Source of the DNA: Adiantum capillus-veneris
Lineage: Eukaryota > Streptophyta > Polypodiopsida > Polypodiales > Pteridaceae
Reading direction: 5' to 3'
NCBI GenBank assembly: GCA_014529385.2
Contig: CM043951.1
Span: 113,692,469-113,756,468 of the forward strand
Length of the DNA: 64,000 nt
The translations under genes were made by a program, and so were the position numbers. The notes beneath the pieces are model-generated. The model saw only the letters and a list, made by a program, of their open reading frames with translations. It searched no databases and had not been told where the DNA came from. Below, piece after piece: positions 22,722 through 33,920 of this stretch. Within the stretch, counting starts at the first letter, position 1. Every line of letters begins with the position of its first letter.

Positions 22722-24339
22722 ACTATGCACATGTCTTGAGGCGAGGTGTGTTTTATGGTTAGGTCAATGGCTATTTTGTGTTAGTATGTTCGTGGTTAGT
22801 GTTAGTAATCACTAGAAAGTTAATGTTATATTTACAATGGGTAGAATGAGGTGGATGGTTGAAGTAAGATGGTTGAATGAAGTGTGGAAATCCTTGTGAT
22901 GGTGAAGCTTGAAGAAGGACTTACTTGTGTAGGTTCTCAAAATGACTATCGATCCTCTTCGTCTTCTTCTCTTCTTTATGCCACCGTCGTCAAGGTTGAT
23001 TATCACGATGAAAATGGAAATTCGGTTGATGAAATCTCTCAATTTTTAGAGGTTAAGATGGTTTACATGCTGAATTTTATGTATATAGAGAGGGGCAAGA
23101 TGGAATTGTACTTTGGAAGTGATAGAGAGAGGCATAGAGATGGTGTATGTACATGTAGAGCTCATATGAGAGCTATGGAAGTAAGAGGGGAGGTTAATGG
23201 TGAAGAAGATGAGAGAAACCGTAGAAGGTGCAGGTTTGAGTGAGGGATTGAGAGGAATGAGTGTGTGTGTGTGTGGAAGTGGGAAAGGAGGTGAGAGAAG
23301 ATTATGGGTTACTTTGTGAGAAAAGTGGGCAGACTGGGTTCCACTCAAAAAATCATATCTCACCGGTGGTAGTTCCAAAAATCATGAAAAAATTTGAAGT
23401 GATTAGTCAGCTTATGGGCTATATTTTCTCTATTGACCACATCTTTAAATTCAGAGCAGAGATCGACGCCAAAAATCTCACCAAAAACCTGTTTTTTATT
23501 CTGCAAAAGTCTTTTAGTGGGCCCCTCCTTTGTTGAATTTGCACAATGCATCCAAGAGTGAGCCCCTCCTTTGTCATATCATGATACAAAGAATCCAAGT
23601 TACCTTTACACATGCATGGAGGAGGATTATTGATGAAATAAGAACTATATACATGGTGGGACTAGTGTATGGACCATTCATGGATTTTAGCTCAATGAGC
23701 ACATGGTGTTAGAATTTTGAGTATATAATAACAAAAAATATGGAAGAATTAGGGATATGAAAAAAGATATTGGAATCATATGATATGGTCCCTCTTTTGT
23801 ATTATTTTGTGTGAAAGAGGAAAAGGTATGCAAGTAAATGAAAATAATATAATAAACGTGACTAAGAAAGTACAAATTAATTTTTTGTTTTCCTGAGGGG
23901 GAGGGTGAAAATGTGGGGGTGATTTGTATAAAAGAAAAATATGAGGTTAGAGTATGTACACATTGACAAAAAATATACTTATGGTGCAAGAGGATGAAAG
24001 AAAGCGTAGATAGGTTTAAGAAGACACACATCTAGGTATAAATATTTAAATAAAATATAAAAATAATTCTAAAAATACCTATATTTAGGCCATATATACA
24101 ATAAAATATTTACACACAAAAAAGGCCATAATATACTTTTTTTATTTTTTGTATTTTTTTGGCTCAACTAACCTAGTGACTAGCTAATTGAGGGTTTTTA
24201 AGGAGACATGGGGAAAGTCCCCTAACTCACACATGCCTATGTACATTGAAAGAGTGAAGATAACCACAGTGTTTGAGTGATTTGATAGGGTGAGGTAGCT
24301 CACAATGACAATTTTGAATAGCCAAAAAACGGCTATCAG
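22601..24339. other. AT-rich stretch without a supported gene
   Basis: It contains a (GA)n microsatellite (22672-22719), a short (GT)n run near 23260, and AT-rich sequence at 23700-24180. An open frame of 119 codons at 22884-23243 (plus) has S- and R/E-rich runs and no motif I recognise. Confidence 0.45.
22672..22719. repeat. (GA)n microsatellite
   Basis: About 24 uninterrupted GA dinucleotides. Confidence 0.96.
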
Positions 24340-25695
24340 CACGTTGAGGATGAAGCCGGTTTTTTTTTTAGTATGCATAAAGTCAAAAGCCTACTTGTTC
24401 CTCTTACAACTTGCACTTGATGCTGCAATGTGTTGCAGCTCCACTTTCTCCCCACCATACTCTTTCCACCAAAGAGGAGCACTTGTGTGTGCAATGGCAT
24501 CTATATACCATGGATCCTGGAACATTCCAGTTCTATTAGCATAATCAACTTGTTTATGAAAAGCAGTCTTCCCATCCTCTTGTCCTAATAGTTGCATGCA
24601 CACTGTTTTGAAGTCACTCATGAATTCTTTATTGGCCAATTTTTGGCGCATTTGAAATTTAGGATTTAATACAAATGCAGCACCATGCAACGGCGTATGC
24701 AATTGCACCCATCGCTTGTTGGCAGCTCTGATCATGGAAGCTTTGTCCTTTGTACCAAAGCCAACATGCTCTCTTACTTTGCACAATGCCTCTAACATAT
24801 ACCGATAGACTTGACCAAAGACAAAAGAGTCTTTGTCGACTATTCGTAAAATATCTAAAAATGGTTTGGCCAGGGTGACAGTTCTCTCTACATTGCACCA
24901 AAAAACTTGCGAGTTCACAAGCTGTACACATCTTGTAGCTGCCTCTTGGTAGCTAGAATACTTGCTAAGTCATGCATCCCAACGTCTATCAGCTCTACTG
25001 TTTCAATCAATGCAGGCTTCACTTCTTGTAAGGTGGCAATAACATAATATGCGCTTGCAAACCTTGTTGCACAAAATATCTGCAAAGTTTTGCTGGGTGG
25101 TTTTAATCGAAAAAGAGCATACAAAAATTGATGCTCTCTAACAAATTTCACCACATGATTAGCATCTAGCAGTGTTTGCTTTATGACAGTCATTTTTCCA
25201 ATATATTTTCATAGAAAATTAAGAGTATGTGCGACACATGACACCCAATTTCTGGGTACTTAACTTGGATAGCCCTTCCGGCAACCTTGTAATTGGATGC
25301 ATTATCTGTGACAATTCCATTCACATTCCTGCCTTTGCTATAGTGCAATCATATATCCTTGTTGGATAATCATTGGTCTTTTCTTTTAAAGAGGTGTCAA
25401 TGGCTTCCACAAACATAGACCCTCTAGGATTGATAAGCATCACATTGATGAGTGGATTCTTTTTCTGACATTTGGTCCATCCATCTAGTGCTATAGTGCA
25501 ACCATATGCAGGAACAAAGTCCACCACCGTGCACTTAAGGATGGCTTCAGTATCGTCTTTCACTTTATCTAGATACTCTATGCGCATCTTATTATAATCA
25601 AGAAGCACAAACCCCTTTTTGGTCGTGCTCATTACAACATCTTGAAATATGGGGTTGCACATATCATTGAATGGTATACCACATGCCACAAAATC
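24340..25695 (-). pseudogene. hAT-superfamily transposase pseudogene (DUF659 type)
   Basis: In coding order the minus strand gives a DUF659-like start (ACGIPFNDMCNPIFQDVV, then GCTIALDGWTKCQKKNPLIN) and NPRGSMFVEAIDTSLKEK. The RNase H-like core follows (GIVTDNASNYKVAGRAIQ, GCHVSH). Next comes the helical insertion (ATRFASAYYVIATLQE), then KPFLDILRIVDKDSFVFGQVY and the dimerisation end (DPWYIDAIAHTSAPLWWKEY). Frame changes occur near 25320, 25200-25230 and 24930. A TAG at 24391-24393 replaces the W of the usual CERNWS motif in CKRNK*AFDFMHTKKK. Sequence after this motif is not hAT-like, and no BED zinc finger or terminal inverted repeats were found. Intact relatives cut and paste with 8 bp target duplications. 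Confidence 0.85.
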
Positions 25696-27362
25696 TTATG
25701 TCCATTTTATTTGCAGCTCAACAATAGACAATAATAGTCTTTGCATTCTTCAATAAACTAATGTCAATCAAATTATATTTTGATGCACTAAATAACTTCA
25801 TCACTTCAAACAAAACATTTCAATCACATTGCACTATATCGATTGACCTAAAGTGCAAGCTTTTGGCTTTCACACATTACGATAATCAATTTTATAATCC
25901 GTTGCACTATATAGATTTATCTAAAGTGCAAGCTTAAAGCTTTCACACATTACAATAATTGGTAATATTGATCAAATCTTGCAATTGATTCTCATTGAAA
26001 ATTGGATTAATTGTAATCTTTGACAATTGTCATATCTATTTGAAGTGCGAACATGAATAACTGACACTCCACGGTAGATCTTTGAAAGCATATCTATCTG
26101 CATTTGATACACGTGTACAATCACACAGTATGATAGACGTAGCAATCCAAATAAAGATAATATAATATCAATGTATTTGGACATGCGATTCCTAAATTTT
26201 GATTCCAGTGAGAGCATAGTGTGATGGATCTACACAAGACAAAAAAATTGCTATCTATGTTCACTTTGAGGTGAGAAAGCATCTGCACGTCAAAATCAAA
26301 CTTACCCAAATAAAACTGACCTCTATTCTATTATATTTTGCTGACAGATAACCTCATGTGAGAGTACACTCTACACACAACGGTAATCTCTAAACTTTAT
26401 CCTAAATCACTTCCATGTGTCAGCAAACTGACCACGTAGCAAGTGATTCTTAAAAAACAAAAACCTTGTATGAGTGAGAGTTTAAGCTCTATACAACATA
26501 CAAAGCTTAGGTAACTTGATTTTAAAATAAATAATTATACAATCATCTAAACAAAACATAAAATTTGGTTTTGTAAAAGATTTAAAACATTTGAAGTTCT
26601 CATTTTTTAAATTATCACAAAATTAATTTATTTTTTTATATGTTTTCTATATAATGTATAATGCAACTTAGCTAAAGAATGAAACCAACATGAAAATCCT
26701 AGCCAAGGATCCCAGACCCTAAAAGTAGTAGAATAAGAAGAAGAAGCACCAAAAGAAGTTTTTAGAACATGCAAAGTCTTGTCAAGAGGCCTATTTTTAA
26801 AAATTAGTTCCCACCAGCTTATGGGACCTTGTCCAACGGGGACCAAGAGACTAAAGGCATTAGAATAAATCTCCCAAAATCTTGCGTAAAATCTTGATGA
26901 TGTGGCAACGAGTACAAACACCCACAACTTGTGTTAATGACATGGCAATCTATACGGACTTTTACAAATTGCACTAATGATATGGCTAGATGTACAAATT
27001 TTTGTAATCTGCACTGACAGCTTTGAGCGGCATTTTTTGAGGCCAAATGATTTTGAGTTTGAGCTTTTCATGTAATTGCTTTTCATATGCCAAGGGCTTT
27101 TAAATATGTGCCATGGAATCATTCTCTCGCACGCTCCCGAGTGAAGGTGCAGAGAGTGGAGTGCTGGCTTGTGAAGCAATATAAAGAGATGCTAAAAGGG
27201 GTGCCAAGGTTTGTGGCCACTCCTCTCTTAGGGTGGAACTTTGCCACTCCTCATCTCACGCGTCGTGCCCTCTCTCTTTTTCTGTTCAATTGTTCTTTGA
27301 AGTGTTTAAAGGTTTTTAGTTTGTTCTTTTTTGTTGGCACATGGTGGCTGTCTTCGTTATAG
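25696..27362. other. AT-rich stretch, probably ending in an LTR
   Basis: No gene is supported. A duplicated 73 bp unit lies at 25829-25975. At 26885-27020 three loosely related segments of about 40 bp each contain ATGATATGGC-like words. The last part, before the primer site at 27363, is probably the LTR of the gag element that follows; a TATATAAA-like word occurs near 27180. Confidence 0.4.
25829..25975. repeat. tandem duplication, 73 bp unit
   Basis: Two copies of a unit starting TTGCACTATAT, with CTAAAGTGCAAGCTT and CTTTCACACATTAC in both, begin at 25829 and 25902. Confidence 0.8.
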
Positions 27363-27374
27363 TGGTATCAAAGC
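27363..27374 (+). promoter_or_regulatory. primer-binding site, tRNA-iMet type
   Basis: TGGTATCAAAGC differs by one base from the initiator tRNA-Met complement. It lies 350 bp upstream of the gag-like sequence on the same strand, so it marks the 5' end of that element's internal region. Confidence 0.6.
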
Positions 27375-27709
27375 TTCAGGCATGTGATTTTCTAAAAGCA
27401 TATTGGTCCCACCAAAGAGAAGATAGAGCAAGTTGACGCTTCCAACCTTTGCTCTAAAGAATCATCATGGTGTTCATGGATTTACCAAAATACTTCAGCT
27501 TCTCCCCGATGAGCTTTGTAAAAATCTTTTGCCGCAACCTCAACAAATCTCCCAATGCTACAAAGTTTTCAACAGTTTCTCAATTAATTACATGTTACCC
27601 CCTCTCATGCCCAAGGTGGAACCTCCTCCTCGGGCATTAGAATGTACGAGAGCTTCCAACTAAAAACCTTCCAAGTAGTCAATTCTAATCAAGGGAGTCT
27701 TCAAGAATA

Positions 27710-28440
27710 TGGTGCATCCATTTGATCCTGATCGAATGCAGCCCCCACCTCCTCCACCACCAGGCTATAATGGTTGGAGTCCGTATCGATACCCCTATTA
27801 TCCGTATGCAGGATACATACCTAATCAACCAAAAGATCTCAAGGACAAGAGCACCACAATTAAATTTTTCACTCTTTTTTCGGATGAAAGATAAAAAAGA
27901 AGCAGTGCAATTCGTCAATTTGACAACATCTATGCTTTGGGGAACTATACAGAAGAATCCAAGATTTCTCAAGCAGCGGGACTTGTTAAAGATAATGCTA
28001 TGCAATGGCAGAGTTCAATCGCAACACAATTACATTCTCCAAGGACTTGGAAGGCTTTCAAGATAGTATTTGCATGTAGTTATATGACTTTTCTCTTTGA
28101 AGTCCAGTTCTTAGCAGAATGGGGCAACTTGAAAATGCTTGCCATAGAGACCATGGACGACTATAACCAAAGGATTCTTGACCTCTATCTCCCGGTGTCC
28201 TTCTTTAAGATCATTTCCTTGGAGGACTAGTGCAAACAATATACCATTGGATTACCATTTCCATTGCAAGAATATTGTCTATCCAAGCAAGTCCCGACTA
28301 TGCAAGATCTTATGGACCATACCGCTGTTGTACTCTTTTACACACAGATTGGGAAGACGCCGGGTGGAAGCTCTTGACAAAGAGGAGTAGATAAAGAAAT
28401 AAGAGAAAAAGTACACAAAGAGTGTCTAAGCATGATGTAA
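27710..28440 (+). pseudogene. decayed gypsy-type gag fragment
   Basis: The sequence opens with MVHPFDPDRMQPPPPPPPGY, a proline-rich start. It continues with capsid-like segments (FDNIYALGNYTEESKISQAA, LVKDNAMQWQSSIATQL, HSPRTWKAFKIVF, MDDYNQRILDLYLPV). The order helix, MQW, TW.F, then Y..L matches the retrotransposon gag domain. It has several breaks, and no pol follows before 30 kb. It belongs with the primer site at 27363. Confidence 0.65.
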
Positions 28441-30009
28441 ATAGAGAGTAATCATTTAGCATTTGTGTTAGTCCCTGTGTTGGAGTGAGTTAGCTAATGA
28501 AGGATCTCTACCAAAGGTGGTGCTCACCATTGTGGCCCTTCACATGCTAACTGCCTCCCCATCCCCTATACCCGTTGTTCCTCTATTCTCCCCCATTTTT
28601 CTTGTATATCCCCTTTTAGGAGATACTCCAGATCCCTAGAATCTGCGAGAAACATTCTCATATGACTCAAAAGTTCAGATGTCTGTCCTGTAGATGCCCA
28701 TATTATGGCACGGATGGCTAGGAGCAAATTACTGTAGAAACCTATGACCTTGATTTTTTCCCTTTACTTACATGACCAGATCACTAAAAGCATCATCCCC
28801 AAAATGATCCAAAACCCAAATTCATGTGCATCCTTGTCCATAACTTTGCGGCAATGTATTTACACATCAGTAGCTTTAAAAGAAATAGAAGACTATATAC
28901 ACTACACCAAGTAGTCCAACATATCAAAATCTGCTCAAATGGTTGTCTAACCATAATTCATGTTATGTACGTGCTATAGCACAACATCCACCCTCCTCCG
29001 ATATGTGCCAAACTCTTTGATTGTCCCTTTTAATAGCCCCTCTAGATAATCTCATCATGAATCTCTTTGTCAGAATCTATAGCTCCCAAATTGCTACAAC
29101 CTTTCAATGTTCAAAATGACTCTATAAAAGCGTTTAAAAGCACTCGGCCACAAGCCTTCAACCCATAATATAACTAGGTGTCACACCTTCTGATTTTGTT
29201 TGGTCATAAGAACCATGACTTCAATATCTCGGATTCCATGTTATACATTAGCAGCAAAAATAGAATACCATGAGACCATATATCGCTTAGACAAACTACA
29301 AAAGATCAAATTCCTTGGAGAGCCGCCAACGACCGTAAGAAGATCCTTTGACCACTCCATAAAAAACACTCTATTGAGCCACAAACTCTCAATCCACCTT
29401 AAGCATCAAGTGTAAAATGCTCAAGCAACTGGATCAAATGGTGATGACTAAGTGTGCGATCATTGCAAGTACTTGAAACACTTGCAGAAAAAAATTGGAA
29501 AAAGCGCTTGCTCTCCTTTGAAGATGGATCCTTAGCTTGAGGTCATACATAATATTTCTGTTGCCAAAGGATGCGGGGCATGGATATCATGAAGCTCTTT
29601 GGCTATGCAGTGTGACCTATTTAGAGTGATACCTGTACACTCTTCATACCCATTCCCACTATTTTGGGTTACCACAGTAAATGATAACACTATCATCCTT
29701 TGCTAGCAAGGCCTAGACATATCAAACTTTTGGATCGCTTCCGCATATTCATTGGTGCACTCATCTTGATCATACGATTCCATCTTCTTCTGAACCTTCT
29801 TCAACTTCAAAGTCACTAGCATAAAATTATGTTTTAACCCTCAAAATTCCAAGAGTGATTGAGCTTAACACACAAAAAGTCACTTATGCGATTCCTTTAT
29901 GTTTTGTATTGCACTTTTGGTCTTGGTGTTTGGAAGATCTATGTAGCTCCTGTCCATCTTTCTCAAGTCCTAGGACACGCACATGCACAAACACAGAGGT
30001 CCTATCCTT
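28441..30009. other. stretch without a supported gene
   Basis: No open frame of convincing length or motif is present. Faint PPR-like words on the minus strand near 29600-29950 may be a more decayed continuation of the PPR pseudogene to the right, but I cannot support them residue by residue. Confidence 0.4.
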
Positions 30010-31010
30010 GTTGGATGAGCATCTACCAATTTGACCATGTGAAGATTTAAATAAATTTATTTGACTTTGGTTTAGCTTTGAGTTCCTTTGTTGTATCAAC
30101 TCATCGACCACCTGCTTGTGATATAAGAGTGATGGCATAGCAACCAGTGTTGGACCTAGGATAGAAGATGCTACAAATGATAGGCAAGTCTCACACCTTA
30201 AAGTCAATTCATGGTGATTGTCTTGGCCTCTGACAATGGACTCTAAGCTTCTATAGGCTTTCACTACACACACACATGTTGCAGCATCCTGAGGTACCCC
30301 ACTTGCTTGCCTATTGGATGCAATTCAAAGCTTTCAATGTGATGATGTCACATAATAGAGAGTTTCATGAGACACTCCATGTTTGACTAGAAAAACCAAA
30401 TTTGGCATACATATTTTACGTGCATTGGAAACAATTACTTGTTTTTTAGTAAACCCAAGCCTATAGATTTCAACATGTATTTCTTGTTCAAATGCCCCAG
30501 GATCAGCACACAATTTCAAGACATAGATGCATGTCAGAGAACCTATAATGAGGCCCTCAATTTGCGTCTTATTGAAACAATGAAGAGATTCTTGATTACA
30601 ACAGTTCTCGCCATAGATGGCAATTAAGAAGTTCCATAAGACAATGTTTTGAATTTGTATTTCCTAAGATACTTGACGTACTTATTTAATAAAGACACAT
30701 TTGGTGAAAGCATCAACTACACTATAGCCAGCAGTAGCATTTAGGTCAAGTTGAGCCTTTCAAGGATCTCAATGAGGATCTGTTTCATTTTTTCCACATC
30801 TCCAATATGGATATACAATGTGCTATAGAGACATATGTAGTGACATTTGCTGACATGCCCTGAAGCTCCATTTCCTTTAAGCAATTTACGACTTCCCCAA
30901 CATACCCATGATTGACATAACGAGCAATTCACGTCTTTTCAATATTGAGACTTTTTCCCAAAATACTTTGAAGCAATTTTTTTTTGAAATTGAACCACGG
31001 GTTCCCCTCA
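30010..31010 (-). pseudogene. pentatricopeptide repeat (PPR) protein pseudogene
   Basis: On the minus strand successive PPR-type motifs are readable. Near 30920-30780: IARYVNHGYVGEVVNCLKEM, then ELQGMSANVTTYVSI. Near 30640-30380: NIVLWNFLIAIYGENCCNQE, SLHCFNKTQIEGL, LTCIYVLKLCADPGAFEQ, EIHVEIYRLGF. Near 30310-30080: GVPQDAATCVCVVKAYRSLE, SIVRGQDNHHEL, SFVASSIL, QVVDELIQQRN. Intact PLS-type PPR proteins bind organelle RNA and act in editing or processing. Here stops (for example TGA and TAA after the first and second blocks) and frame changes break it. There is no start, and no E or DYW domain was seen. The wording resembles the large families of ferns, lycophytes and mosses. Confidence 0.78.
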
Positions 31011-32299
31011 TCCACTGAAATAAGAAAACAAACTGGATATTCAATGTAATAATTTCATTTCCTTTTATATTAGTAGCAATATTGTGATTTTTTTGGGTAC
31101 ATCAGTTTTGTCTTGGATTAGCTAGGAGGCGTGCTGCAATTGCATGTCGCAGTTGATTAATTTCTTAGCCTTGCTATTTACTTACCATGATACCAACAAT
31201 AATGAGAGATTGATATGATGTATACCAAGCTTGTGGTGGTGTTTTCAGAAGCTGCTTGTGGGCAACAAAACATGGATTTTGTCTATCAATAAGATGCATC
31301 ATCCTTGGCTTCCTAGCCTAGCTAGCAGTCGTAAAATTCTAGGGGTTTCCACAGCTTGTTGTATTGCTCCACAATAAGTTGGGAGTGAATATTAATGAGT
31401 TTTCTCTGGATCCTCAAGGAATTTAATAGCTTCCTTACTTTGCAACACCAGCCCTTCATGCCTTCTTGATTCACCTTCCATGTACCTTGAACTTGTTGTA
31501 AATCAACATAGCATCACCTCTATTTAGAAGCCTCTTTATATGCATTTTGACACATTCTTCCAAGTTGCAATCAAATGCTTGCATAGTTAACCTCATTATT
31601 TCTCTTCATATGTACTTCTTGGCTTCCAAACCATCGTTCAATGCCATTTTTATTGTACGATCCCCGCTTTTCATGTCTCTTTCAAAAAAAAAGAAAAATA
31701 GATCATAATATCTACTTCATGAAATTTTGGTTCAGAATGCTTGTTTGACAACATTGCAAGGTTCCAAAGTGAAAAGAAAGGTCGTTTTCATGTTTCAGTA
31801 GGTTAGACAAACGTTTCGTTCAATTCTTAAAAAATCCATTTTTAAGCTTTATGAGCTTTTCGGTGTCTTTTTGCAAAAAGCAGGGCTCGATCCTTAATTT
31901 ACAAGTTTTGAGAAAGCTATGGTTTAGTTTTGTTCAAATCCACTTTTCGAACACTCAATTTTTAGCTTTTCATGAATTTTTAGTGCTTTTTAGTGAAAAG
32001 TATCAAAATATGGTATGTACCTTGAAACATGAATATAAGAGATCATGATTTGGAAAAACAAGTATTCACAAAGGATGCGCATGCAGTTAGAATAAGAGAG
32101 CCAAGATATCTCAAAAGGGAGTCCCTTCATGAAGAAGAGCATGTGACGCAAACGGGTTTTGCAAGAAAGGATTGGCTTCTCAACAAAGGTATGAGATCAC
32201 ACGAAGGGCTATAAGATTTCTTTTTTGGAGAGCACATCTATTATAAAGGGACTAATGGTGTTATGTCGATGTGAAAAAAACCATGATTTCTAGCATGTA
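31011..32299. other. AT-rich stretch without a supported gene
   Basis: No gene is seen. Two diverged copies of a segment of about 90 bp rich in TTTTTAGC and GAAAAG/CAAAAAG words occur at 31830-31890 and 31950-32000. Short open frames (31851-32048, 32029-32214) lack motifs. Confidence 0.4.
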
Positions 32300-33920
32300 A
32301 ACAACCTTGAAGACAACCCAATTGATACCTAAAAATCAGTCCCCAAAGGCACATGTATACAATGTCCAATAGATCCTGCTTTGACATCCCAAATAATGAC
32401 GATCATCAACTAATCAAATCCCCACAATTAACACCTCAATATAAAGCAAAAAGTTCAGTTTCTTAAGCATCTGATTCCACATATCACATACATACCTTAC
32501 CTGCCTCAGTGTCATATATAAGGATATCCAAAGTAATCATAGATCAACATTAATCTCCCCAAAATCCATACATATGCCATGTCCAAAACATCATATTTTG
32601 ACATCAAAAATCATGAAGATGACCACAAGCTCAGAACCCCACAATCAAGATTCAACACCTCAACACAATGCAAGAAGTTTTTGTTTCTCAAGCATATGAC
32701 TCCACATATGACATACATAATACCACGTGCCTCAATTTTCATACATAAGGGTATCCATGCAACGTACATAAGGGTATCCATGCAACGTACATCAACACTA
32801 CTCTCCCCAAAATCCATACATTTTTAATGTCCAGAAGAGCTTGCTGTGACAACCTGAATCATAAAGATAATCATCTGCTCAAAACCCCACAATCAACCCC
32901 TAAGAAAAATGCAAAGGTTTATGTTTCTTAGCATCTGATTCCACATATCAATCTGTCCTTTCAAGAGTGTGGCACAAACACGAAACGATGGAACCAAAAA
33001 CCTAGGCTTAAATTGTTCACAAACCATCTCACACCAAAGATGAGCTTTCAGCCCACTACAATGCATCAAAGCACTCCCAAAATCAGACTTTTGTTTCCTA
33101 AAAATCTCTGCCTTTTGATACTAAAATTTCACCTAAAAAGAAAGCACCACACCAACCCAAAAAGATGTGCAAAAAACCCTGATTTTCAGCATTCAAACTG
33201 TAGGAGTAGAAGCTATGGAGGGTGCCAGCAAAGGAGAATCATGGCGAGGAGCTGGGCGTGCAGAGAAATGAGAGAGGAAGCAAGAAAGAAAGTCGACATT
33301 GTAAGAGCAACAAGACACACTATGATTGTGTATTATTTGTAAAAACAACTTACACAATATAAAGCCAAACTTACACAATATAAAAAAAACTTACACAATA
33401 TAAAGCCAAACTTGCCATGCAAAGCTTAACTTGCAACTGAACCTGCACTACATGCTATAAGAAGTGTTCCCGCGGGCTTGAAAACCTAACACAAAAACTT
33501 GAAGATAGCTCAATTGATACCTGCAATCAGCCCAAAATTGGTATGCATGAGATATCCAGAAGGTCTTGTTATGATATGCCAAATCATGGAGATCATCACA
33601 TGCTAAAAACCGCACAATCAACACCTCAACACAATGCAAAAAGTTTTAGTTTCTCTCAAGCATCTGATTCCACATCATATACATGAACCCATGTGCCTCA
33701 ATTTTCATACATAAGGATATCCATTGTTAGCATGTATGAAGCACATAAGCCCATGTGCCTCAATTTTCATACATAAGGATATCCATAGTCAGCATGTCCA
33801 AAAGATCTTGTTCTGGCAGCCCAAATCATGAAGATAATCACCTTTGCAAAACACCGTGCAGCAAATGAATACCTCAACAAAATGTAGACAATTTCAGTTT
33901 CTCAAGTATTTGACAACCAT
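32300..33920. repeat. 220-250 bp repeats in two blocks
   Basis: Units recognisable by ATGTCCAnnAGATCnTG, ACACCTCAA, AATGCAA and CATCTGATTCCACAT begin near 32362, 32579, 32827, 33552 and 33794. Three form a left block (32300-32960) and two a right block (33480-33920), with about 520 bp of other sequence between. The text before the first unit (CTCAATTGATACCT-like) recurs before the fourth, so the block itself was duplicated. A 43 bp subunit is doubled near 33685-33790 and a 27 bp one at 32745-32795. Confidence 0.75.
33345..33412. repeat. short tandem repeat of ACTTACACAATATAAA
   Basis: Three copies of ACTTACACAATATAAA, two of them followed by GCCAA, lie in the spacer between the two blocks of 220-250 bp repeats. 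Confidence 0.85.

Noticed and set aside
22884-23243. Open frame of 119 codons (plus)
   Set aside because: Low-complexity S and R/E runs next to microsatellites and no recognisable domain.
32300-33920. Regularly recurring units considered as a CRISPR array
   Set aside because: Units are 220-250 bp and similar along their whole length with no short repeat/spacer alternation, and the context is a plant genome.
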